Made by a program: the position numbers and the translations under genes
The notes under the pieces: model-generated
Seen by the model: only the letters and a program-made list of their open reading frames with translations
What the model was told of the DNA's origin: nothing
The model's database searches: none
Shown: piece after piece, positions 56,179-64,000 of the stretch
Numbering within the stretch: the stretch's first letter is position 1
Layout: every line of letters starts with the position of its first letter
Assembly: GCA_022457155.1 (NCBI GenBank)
Contig: JAJGOT010000315.1
Span: forward strand, 941,501 to 1,005,500
DNA length: 64,000 bases
Source: Cladopsammia gracilis
Lineage: Eukaryota > Cnidaria > Anthozoa > Scleractinia > Dendrophylliidae
Reading direction: 5' to 3'

Positions 56179-56293
56179 AACTCAGTGATTGAATATTAAC
56201 AGGAGTGAAGCTTGAGACCACAGATGTGAAACCAGCCAGGGCAGCAATCAATGTGGCAATGAACAATTGACTGCAAGTGTTTATGTTCAGTGT
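56179..56293 (+). pseudogene. Dead type C exon 3' half
   Basis: AACTCAGTGATTGAATATTA, ACAGGAGTGAAGCTTGAGAC, CAGATGTGAAACCAGC and GTTTATGTTCAGTGTAAGCT follow the end of a type C exon including its donor. GAAGCTTGA gives an in-frame stop where EAGDY is expected, and an insertion (CAGGGCAG) breaks the NECGN part. The 5' half is missing. Confidence 0.8.
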
Positions 56294-56556
56294 AAGCTAG
56301 GGGAAAACAAATAAATCTCTTTTCTTGTAATGTTTCAACTTCTTCTAAATAAACCTCCTGCAGGTTTCCAAAGGCCTGCAGTACAATACCATGGATCAGT
56401 GACTTTACCACTTTAATTTCCACTGCTATCAAAGACTATAATCACATTTCAACAATTTCTATAGTTTTACCCTGTAGTTGAACTCCAAGATCTGCCCAGT
56501 CATATCAGTCATTGCCCACTGAATAGTAATTAATTTCCATTGTTCTCCCTACCTAG

Positions 56557-56796
56557 ATCCACCAAGTATTACAGATATTTCTGACACCCAGACATTAAAT
56601 GATGGGGCCACTGTGACTCTGAACTGTTCAGCTGATGGAAATCCAGCAGCAAGCATCACCTGGACTAAAGTCTCTGATGGGAGTGTTGTTACCTTTCCTT
56701 TGAACATCACTGGTAAACAGGATGAAGGAGCTTACAGATGTACTGCTGATAATGGTGTTGGAAGTAACAATGACAATGTGACAATTATAGTACACT
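56557..56796 (+). CDS. Exon 16: Ig domain 15 (type D)
   Basis: The acceptor is CCTACCTAG and the donor CACT|GTGAGT; 80 codons, phase 1-1. It reads PPSITDISDTQTLNDGATVT, LNCSADGNPAASITWTKVSD and EGAYRCTADNGVGSNNDNVT. It is a complete I-set domain with both cysteines and tryptophan but no extra NECGN-type cysteine. It is closest to Ig2 (ADNG-GS ending), so A and D bracket the amplified B-C block. Confidence 0.93.
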
Positions 56797-57648
56797 GTGA
56801 GTGTTTCATTTTTCATTGTACTAACTAATAAAACAAACAAAAAGAACACATGGAATTTACAGTACATTGTAGTTTCAATGCCGAGATGGCATTTTATTAC
56901 GTACCAATTTGCATTAATTTGTCTAAGTTTACAACATGTTGCATAAGTTAACAGTAATTGTTTAATTCATATTTACATGAAAGGTGCGCTTTATTTACCT
57001 GCATTTTCATGAACTACATGTAGCATATATGTAAATTTGCACCAAATGACATAATCATCATTAAAGCAATAGATTTAACATTAAACATAAGTTGCCACAA
57101 ATTTAGATTAAGTAACAATGCGTGTAAGATCAAAGTACAATGCAGCAATGCTCTTTTGTTCCGCGGCATTTCTCTTTCCCCACATAAGATTGTTTAGGTT
57201 ACATCAACCTATGGACAACATGTTTTTATTTAAATAAAATGCACTGGAACTTTATTTTAAAGGGATGTTTCCTTTGTGCTACAGGATTTCATCCAATCGT
57301 GAAACTACAAACCAATGGCCAAGAAAGACTTCTAATCTTACATGTTTCCCACATAGAATTTTGGTTGCATTGAAACTCAGAATAGTTTTCACTAAAAGGG
57401 GAGCAATTAGTAAACTAGACAGAAATAAATGCACTACCTGGTCAAGTGATGGTAGATTTCCACCGTTTTAGCCAATGAGGTGGACGGTTTCAACAATATC
57501 ACAATTAACACCTTTCTGCATTCCTTGCCGTTAGGTTGCCTTGTTCTTACTAGGCTAGGACCATTACTTAATATACTTGACATTTGTGTCATTTTGGCAA
57601 GTGATTTTGATTTTTGTTTAGTGATGTAATTGGTAGTAAGAGGCAGGG

Positions 57649-57672
57649 TGGGGGGGGGGGGGGGGGGGGGGG
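57649..57672. repeat. Poly-G tract
   Basis: An uninterrupted G-run of over 20 bases. Its length is uncertain in most sequencing chemistries. Confidence 0.85.
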
Positions 57673-58766
57673 AATCTTGCCACAACATTACAGAGCATGC
57701 TTTTGCATTTCACGAATCCCAAAAGATAAAAACGCGTTTTACGATTCTCAAGAAAATAAAAACTCAGAAAATGCAAAACCGGTTCAGAACCACAATAACG
57801 TTCATCAACTTACCACAGAGGGTGTTGGAGCTCATTGTCTTAGGTGAGTTGTTCTGCCCTCATGAATGCAGGATACAAATTCACAATTAAATTTCACGAC
57901 TCACATTCAAGAATTTTACTCTTCACGGCTTACGGGTTGCACTTGCATCACGATTTACGGGATTTTTTTTAAAACAAATCACGATTCACGAGGCGCAAAA
58001 ATAGCAAATCATGGGTCACGAAAATAACCCTGGACATCAGGCAGAAGTGATGAACGCAAAGAAATATAAACTAAAGGGACAAAATAACTACTATAAAATG
58101 CCACAATCTTATGGCAATTTTGATTTCACAATTATATCTCATTTGATGAACTGTAATAATGGACTTCCATCTGATTTGTAATTTTGCACTTTATCCTCAA
58201 ACTTCTCGTTCGGTTCGGCTTTTAACATGGAAATAAGCTTTATGAAATTTCAGTATTTCGACAGGAGTCACTGGCCTTTAATATAAAATTATTATAAAGC
58301 AAACATTTTGGGTAGTGTAATCATCATTCGTCTGGTTATTTTTTTATTACTGTATTGTAAGTGCCATTTTTGTGTTGTTCATTTGGTGACAGAAAAAGTG
58401 TAGTCCAGCTGTGTGAACCATAATGTTTATGTTTAAAATTTATTTGATTTTCTGTATATCTGAAAACACAGAGATTAGGGTTCCACTACTCCAGGGATTC
58501 CTGGAAAATTCCTGGAATTTGAAAATATTCTTCCAGGGCCCTGAAATCCTCCTTGAAAATTCCATTTTTTTTCACCTACTCCTGTAAAACTCTTAGAAAT
58601 TTTGTAGAAATATTACCTACACTATTTCCCCACACCTAAGTGTAAGTCACATACATGTAGGTACATGTACTTTAAAAGCCATGCGTTTTATCATTTAAGC
58701 TAGCCTTGAAATGTCTGTCTTCTCGGTCCTGGAATTTGTACCCTGGAAAACCCCTGAAGGCCCTTT

Positions 58767-58905
58767 CTCGATATATCAACAACAATGGCTTAGCAGTCTA
58801 TGAATATTCCATAAAACGATTCAACACAAAAGAAAAAATTAACGTAACAATGGATAAAAAGAACGAGGTATTGTTGTATTTCATTGCGTTGTTGATATAT
58901 CGAGA
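58767..58905. mobile_element. Small inverted-repeat element
   Basis: CTCGATATATCAACAACAAT at the left pairs with ATTGCGTTGTTGATATATCG AG at the right; the interior is AT-rich and non-coding. It is probably a MITE. Confidence 0.6.
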
Positions 58906-59430
58906 AGCTACCCCCCTGAAAGTCCCTCAGGAATCGTGGTTGTGTCAAAACAGTTAAAAATAGAAAGAGAGACACTTGTTTGCTACTTAAATGCGTTCTA
59001 CACTTTAGGAGATTAACGGAGTAACACGTCCACCAACTTTTAGCACGACTTTGAAAAGCCAAAAAGCATGTAATTGTATCATTGGAAATTTATTAAAAAT
59101 ATTCTTGACAATAATTGTTCTTTTTACTATACCGGTGCATTCTTATTACTACAACTGTATACCATTGCATTGAAACTATTTGCTGTCTTTGGGTGTAGAT
59201 GACCAAGATAAAAATGCATTACATGTTGAAGAAATCCAGATTTTACAAATTCTTCCCGTTTATCTTGATTTGTTTCCCCTTAAGGAATCACTTGATTTTT
59301 TTCCTCTCAGTGTTCTAAGAGCATTTTGTGTATGTGGAAAGGTAATCAGTCAATCAAAATCTCTTTGACATTACCCCATTAAGCTCAAGAAACACAGTTC
59401 TTCTCTTATCCTTGGTTTTCTTTTTTTCAG

Positions 59431-59679
59431 TTCCTGCATCAGTTGTACCTTTGGAGGAGATAAGACGCGTCACAAAAGGCGGCTCTATCACTTTGTTCTG
59501 CAATGCATCTGGGCAACCAGCACCATCTGTCACTTGGACTCATATTGACAGTGGCAAAAGGGTTAACAATAAGACATGGGTCATTGATAATACTGGAGAA
59601 AGTGACCTCGGCGAATATCAGTGTGATGCAAGCAACATGTATGGAAATGCTACTGACAGCACTAAGATTCTTTTTGAGG
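59431..59679 (+). CDS. Exon 17: Ig domain 16 (C-like)
   Basis: The acceptor is TTTTTTTCAG and the donor GAGG|GTAGGT; 83 codons, phase 1-1. It reads VPASVVPLEEIRRVTKGGSI, TLFCNASGQPAPSVTWTHID and SDLGEYQCDASNMYGNATDS. The SNMYGN motif is the type C SNECGN with the extra cysteine replaced by tyrosine. This is the last Ig domain, immediately before the SEA module. The FEG ending replaces the usual VQC. Confidence 0.92.
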
Positions 59680-59767
59680 GTAGGTGTTTTTACAATAGAA
59701 GCCTCCTATACGGCCTCTCGGTTGACATAATCCTTTCTTACCAAGCAACCGAAATTAAAATTCAATA

Positions 59768-59915
59768 AACACGTTAATTATTGAAAAGCAACACGTCACC
59801 TTCACTAACTTTCGTGATTTCCCGACGAAGCATTGGTGGAAGCTTTGGGCAACTGACATTAACATTCAATAAACTTGTAAATTATTGAAAAGCAACAAGT
59901 TAACTTCAGTAATTT
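59768..59915. repeat. Two-copy duplication of about 109 bp
   Basis: AATTCAATAAACACGTTAAT then TATTGAAAAGCAACACGT recurs 109 bp later as ATTCAATAAACTTGTAAATT then ATTGAAAAGCAACAAGT. Confidence 0.7.
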
Positions 59916-60344
59916 CCAATAATGGATCCATGTGAGTTTCATTTATCCTTACTCGCTTTGTTCCCCTGATTTCCCGCCTAAAATCATGATGGAGGCGAAA
60001 ACAAAGTAGAATATAAAGACGAAAATAAGCCGAGAAGAAAAACTATCCTAAATACGAACAATCAGTGAACTTTCCGACTATGAATGAGAACATTCTATCT
60101 GAATCAATAAACAATTGAGATAAATAGCTTAGGTGTTTTGCTTGGCTGTGCCTCGTAACCAATCAACATGAAAGTCCCCATTTACCTTTTTTCCAGATTC
60201 ACCTTCGCGAGGTTTTTGCGAGCCATATAAATTGTACTTTTAGTCCAATCTATGATTAAGTTTTATTTATTGATTGATAAGCTTGTTTTGACAGTGGTCA
60301 GGCGACGTCCATTCTTTTTAATGAACGTATTATTAATCCTTTAA

Positions 60345-61135
60345 GGTGGCTGAACACAGTTTGTGTGCGCTCCTTCACTTTCAGCTGCTTACGTGAGTCA
60401 GCACGCGCAAAGTTTTGAGAAAAACAAACGTGGCGCCTATTCAGCGATCATTTTATTTTGCTCAGCGTGGATCGCGAAAGTGTTGTTTTTCGTCTTATAA
60501 TCAAACAATTTGTTGTTTGTAAAAATGTTTGTTGAATCAATAGATAATATATACAACTATTGAAGAAATACACTGCCGTTTTCGTCGTTTTTGTCTTCGA
60601 GAACCCAGTCAAATGCAACGCATGCGCAGTTGACCAAAACATTGTGACTGGATGTTTTAGCGACTTTCCTAGGAAACGTGCTGATTTCTACCGAACCACT
60701 CATTATAATTTCACGAAAATTGGCACAATAATAGTCACGAATATGCCGAACGCACCTGCCATCAAAAATTTGAAATCTAACAAAGGAGATATTTACAAAA
60801 CGCAAACATATTAAACAACAAATTTCGGAAGATCCCTCTGTCAAAATTACATGAGACCAGTGTTAACATGCGAATATTTTTACGAGTTTACTGGAGACGA
60901 ATAAGGGACAAAATCTAATTACTAGATTTTCTTAAAATAAACGAAACCAAATATTGTAGGCTGATTTACAATCCACTGTGTTTCTATGGCAACACCCTAA
61001 AAGCTCAACAAAAATATAAAAATATAAAGCTTGTTGCTTAATCTTATGCCTCGCCATTTTTGGGCGCCAAGACGTTAGTGGTTTTAAAATGACAATGAAT
61101 GATGCACAGGTACAGTAAAACTGTGTTCAGCCACC
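60345..61135. mobile_element. MITE-like element with GGTGGCTGAACACAG termini
   Basis: GGTGGCTGAACACAGTTTGT at 60345 and ACTGTGTTCAGCCACC ending at 61135 are inverted. The 790-bp interior has no transposase. The target duplication is unclear (TAA on the left, ATAA on the right). Confidence 0.65.
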
Positions 61136-61623
61136 ATAAGATCCAACAGAGATCAAATTTCTCCCTTCACTCTGGATAAATTGTCTTGATATAGAAACCG
61201 ATTATCTTATCTAGTGCTATGCGATAGGTATAGCGGCTTGTAAGGAGAATTTGAATGTTGGGTTAAGGATAATTCGTCTTCAATATGTTTATAGGTGGTA
61301 GATGCGAGACGATATGTACAAATGGACAAACTTGTCGAAAAATTGGGAAGTTCTATTCCTGTCTTTGTAATAAGGGGAAAAAAGGACAGAATTGTCAAGA
61401 GACCGGTAGGTGTGGTGCTGCAAATTTTGTATAATATGGCGAGAAAAAAATATTACAAGACAAATGTAAGTCACATAATGAACAGAATGTGTAGGAGTAA
61501 GTGAGTTACACAAACAAGATACTCTCAATCCAATGAAATTAACGTATTGGCCTGAAATTTTAAGTAAGGTTTAAATCGGACTTTTGGTCAAGTTATCCAG
61601 ATTTTATTATATGTCTAGCTTTA

Positions 61624-62161
61624 GGGCCTGTTTATATGGTCTCGGGTACCCGAGACAACCCTCAACCCCGAGACAACTTTGCCGAGTATTTATATGAGAA
61701 ATGTTGTCCCTGCTGACCGAGTCAAAGCTGACCCTACTTAAATATTCACAACGCTGCGTAAATATTCAAATCTAAATACAGCTATCGTATACCTGTTCTT
61801 TTGACTTTGTTTCATTCATTCGATCATTTTACTTCTTTAATTAATGCGAATTTGTGTTCATAATTTGTGTTCTTAAACCTAAAAACTTTTTCCGTTACAC
61901 GCAGAACGCCGTGAGTTGTCTCGGGTAAGCGAGCCAAATTGTTTATATGAGAAAAAGTCGTCCCACCTGCCAGGGTTACCCTACCTGCCGGGGCGAGACA
62001 ACTCGCCCAACCGAGTTGTCTCGCCCCCCCCTCGAGACTAGTCACGATTCTCATGTAAACGGCTGGTTGAATTTTTTAAAGAAATAAGTCGAAAGTTAGC
62101 TCGGCCAGGGTAACTCGGGGGGAGGGTTGTCTCGGGTACCCGAGACCATATAAACAGGCCC
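61624..62161. mobile_element. PIF/Harbinger-type MITE (TTA-flanked)
   Basis: GGGCCTGTTTATATGGTCTC and the complement delimit 538 bp, with TTA on both sides (61621-61623 and 62162-62164). A 3-bp TTA duplication with GGG-starting TIRs is typical of PIF/Harbinger. The TIR contains the palindrome GTCTCGGGTACCCGAGAC. The interior repeats GCCGAG/ACTCGG words and has no transposase. Confidence 0.8.
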
Positions 62162-62229
62162 TTAGTTGATTTTTAAAGGGGGAGTGTTCTTGTGATTATT
62201 CTTCGTTTGTATTACCTTATTGATAACAG

Positions 62230-62345
62230 AAACACTAAAGGAAGTTATTCCTGTGCAGTTTACATTCAAGAAGGTATATAAATCCAAATACGATGACCTG
62301 GGAAATCAAGAGGCACAAACGTTTGTCAACGAAATCGATGGTGCG
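62230..62345 (+). CDS. Exon 18: SEA domain, first part
   Basis: The acceptor is GATAACAG and the donor GCG|GTAAGT; 116 nt, phase 1 in and phase 0 out. With the G from exon 17 it reads ETLKEVIPVQFTFKKVYKSK then DDLGNQEAQTFVNEIDGA. The VQFTF strand, the Y/L-rich helix and the Q-x-F-V-N-E-I spacing fit the N-terminal half of SEA domains. This is where the run of symmetric Ig exons ends. Confidence 0.8.
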
Positions 62346-62355
62346 GTAAGTCCTA

Positions 62356-62386
<31 letters not shown>

Positions 62387-63560
62387 TTCATCATGCATGC
62401 AGGACTTGTTTGTGTCTTGGGCGCACAAGACCACCATCGTCTTCTGCCATTTATCCCCATTTCGATCAGTTTTGCCAAAAAAATCCATGAATTCATCAAT
62501 TGTGGTCGATTTAAAAAAACCATACACATGGTAGTCAGGCAATTGCTGTGTTCCCAATCCACTGAGCTTCATGTATCAAGCCTGGTTGAACCTACGAGGG
62601 AATACATATCCGTTGGCATACATGTAGCTCTCTGGGGCAGTCCAGCACTTGTCCATATGATGTCTGGGATTCGCTGGGAAAACCTTTAACTGTTAGCTCC
62701 CACGCTTCATTAGGGCGGCAAAACATAAAGGATCGAGTGTACCTGTACATATTGTTTTTATCATTATTTATCAGACTTTTAAGGAAACATTTTTAATGAG
62801 CGTAAGTGAGAATATTAAAAACAATCTGTCTGTCTCCATAAGATCAACGTCATGTTCAAATAAAGCATTTTTTTAAAAGTTTTACACGTGCATCGTTTTT
62901 ATCTCGTGAATACGCAGAGCGTTGAATGAGATAGAGTATACGGGGACAGATATGAAAATTTTCCTCCTTTAATCACTGGGACTTAGTTTTTCACAATGTA
63001 AATTTTTGGTACTTCCCCAGTGTATAATGTCATCCACAAGTCTCGTTTGAGACAATGCATAATCCCCCAGTGTATTACTACGTCATCCTGTTGTCTCGAC
63101 AGTCTCGTTTCACACAATGCATATTTATTTATGCATATATTTATGTTTAAGATTTTAGTTTTAAGATCTTTTGGTCGTTTCCAAACCTGTTTACTCATCA
63201 ATTCTTCGACTTCAAGCTCAGTGTGGAAAATTAAAACCGATCTGTGGACATCGAATGGATTTGTAGCAGTTAGGGGAAAATGTCGTTCGATCGCTGTCAT
63301 CGCTCGCTCACTAGGCTGTAAACCTTTTTTGGTAATTCCCCAGTGTAATATGTCATCCGTTTGTCCCGTTTAACACAATGCAATAACACTGCTAATAGTC
63401 AAGTTAAGGATTATCAAGAACTTGAAACTACATAACAAAACATCAAGAACAACTAAAATTAACTTTACGTTGTTTCGTATTCACGAGATGGCTCCCAGAG
63501 CTCTTTGATGGAGAAAACTGTTCTAATGTTTACTTCAGAAAATTGTTACATTTTTTACAG

Positions 63561-63622
63561 TGTTCTCAAGAATACAAAAGTCAGGGTTACGGATTTGAAA
63601 GGGCAAGGGTGTCTAAGTTAAG
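63561..63622 (+). CDS. Exon 19: SEA domain, middle part
   Basis: The acceptor is TTTTTTACAG and the donor TTAAG|GTGAGT; 62 nt, phase 0 in and phase 2 out. It reads CSQEYKSQGYGFERARVSKL, which corresponds to the Y-x-S-x-G-F-x-x-x-x-V-x-x-L centre of SEA domains. The exon is supported by exact phase agreement on both sides. Confidence 0.75.
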
Positions 63623-63634
63623 GTGAGTCGTAAG

Positions 63635-63725
63635 ACACGATACAATACAATACAACGCAATACAATGCAATGCAATGCAATGCAATGCAATACAATACAA
63701 TACAAGAACTTTTATTTATACGGGA
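63635..63725 (-). mobile_element. Reverse retroposon tail with (ATTGT)n
   Basis: An ACAATACAATGCAATGC-type pentamer array is followed by AAGAACTTTTATTTATACGG. It has the same orientation and layout as the tail at 19631, but with a different simple repeat. Confidence 0.5.
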
Positions 63726-63875
63726 CTTGAATTTCTAGCATTGCAGGGTTCTTTCAATCAAAGAGCACAATCAGCCAGGTTTTTTGAAGATCTCATTATT
63801 ATTGTCAAGGATAAAATTAACTTTGAATGAGGTTTTTCTAATATGTTTTGGCTTTGCTGTTTATTTTAATGATAG

Positions 63876-64000
63876 TCAGGGAAGTGTAATCGCAGATGTA
63901 GAACTGATATTCCAAGAGCCTGTCAGTGAAATTGAAATATGGGAATTGACACGTAAGGTGACTGAAGATAGCAAACTCGGTCAGTTGGAAGTCATTGAAG
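63876..64000 (+). CDS. Exon 20 (cut by window end): SEA domain, last part
   Basis: The acceptor ATGATAG at 63875 is chosen over the nearby TCAG because only it keeps the frame open (phase 2). It reads SQGSVIADVELIFQEPVSEI, EIWELTRKVTEDSKLGQLEV and IE. GSVIADVELIF is the SEA signature; GSV is the position where cleaving SEA domains autoproteolyse. K-L-G-x-L-x-V is the usual SEA ending. The exon continues past 64000, so any transmembrane and cytoplasmic parts are outside the window. Confidence 0.8.

Larger units (their letters stand above)
56797..59430 (+). other. Intron between Ig15 and Ig16
   Basis: It holds a poly-G run at 57649-57672 and an inverted repeat at 58767-58905 (CTCGATATATCAACAAC and complement). 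The block at 58490-58570 is built from CTGGAA/CCTGGAATT words, and a duplicated CCCTGGAAAA/CCTGAAGGCCC word lies near 58740. No further Ig exon was found. Confidence 0.5.

Noticed and set aside
57614..57890. Gly-rich frames around 57650
   Set aside because: They come from the poly-G tract.
61295..61504. Possible extra exon between Ig16 and SEA
   Set aside because: Exon 17 joins exon 18 in perfect phase, and the frame here shows no domain or convincing splice pair.
63879..63880. Alternative acceptor TCAG at 63876-63879 for the last SEA exon
   Set aside because: With phase 2 entry it gives an immediate stop, whereas the acceptor ending at 63875 keeps SQGSVIADV open.

Overview
The window is anthozoan genomic DNA, most likely from a stony coral. 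It is AT-rich, intron-dense and crowded with eukaryotic mobile elements (Penelope-like, DIRS/Ngaro-type, Crypton, Tc1-type, LINE and many MITEs). It holds no bacterial operon structure. The species assignment is inference; I had no search tools.

One host gene runs along the + strand for the whole window. I can support 20 exons: a signal-peptide exon (24-90), an exon for a cysteine-less V-like Ig domain (5924-6265), 15 single-exon C2/I-type Ig domains (11371 to 59679), and three exons that together build a SEA domain (62230-62345, 63561-63622, 63876-64000), with the last exon cut by the window end. Every Ig exon is symmetric (phase 1-1), so exons can be gained, lost or skipped without changing frame. 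From 12397 to 54816 two exon types alternate strictly: type B (KPENVQ...FSCSAD...) and type C (SSIQAIPD...TLTCQA...). There are six B-C pairs, and the pairs between 43.5 and 54.8 kb are young tandem copies. Truncated exon fossils lie in the same introns. The product reads as a secreted or membrane-anchored multi-Ig adhesion or receptor protein with a membrane-proximal SEA module. Its C-terminal part lies beyond the window.

Mobile elements fill the introns. Intron 1 holds a 1.2 kb foldback element with its own nested insertion (704-1937) and a piggyBac-type MITE (2409-2994). The next introns hold a Crypton tyrosine-recombinase relic (7366-8648), a DIRS-type gag/RT relic (9597-10960), a 2.5 kb Mutator-like foldback element flanked by a 9-bp duplication (13866-16348) and LINE fragments (18363-19490, 21914-22640). 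The 17.6 kb intron between Ig6 and Ig7 holds a head-to-head Penelope-like dimer with hammerhead-ribozyme motifs near both outer ends (27022-30321), a 3.0 kb Tc1-type transposon carrying two genes (31893-34930), LINE ORF1/ORF2 relics (36000-37520) and an internally deleted tyrosine-recombinase retroelement with split direct repeats (38742-40791). A 4.66 kb TTAA-flanked element with ~0.67 kb terminal inverted repeats (47090-51747) sits between Ig10 and Ig11.

The strongest candidate for something undescribed is the Tc1-type element. Besides a spliced DDE transposase on the - strand it encodes, convergently, an intact 332-residue protein with a PB1 domain and a CCHC zinc knuckle. Tc1/mariner elements normally carry only the transposase.
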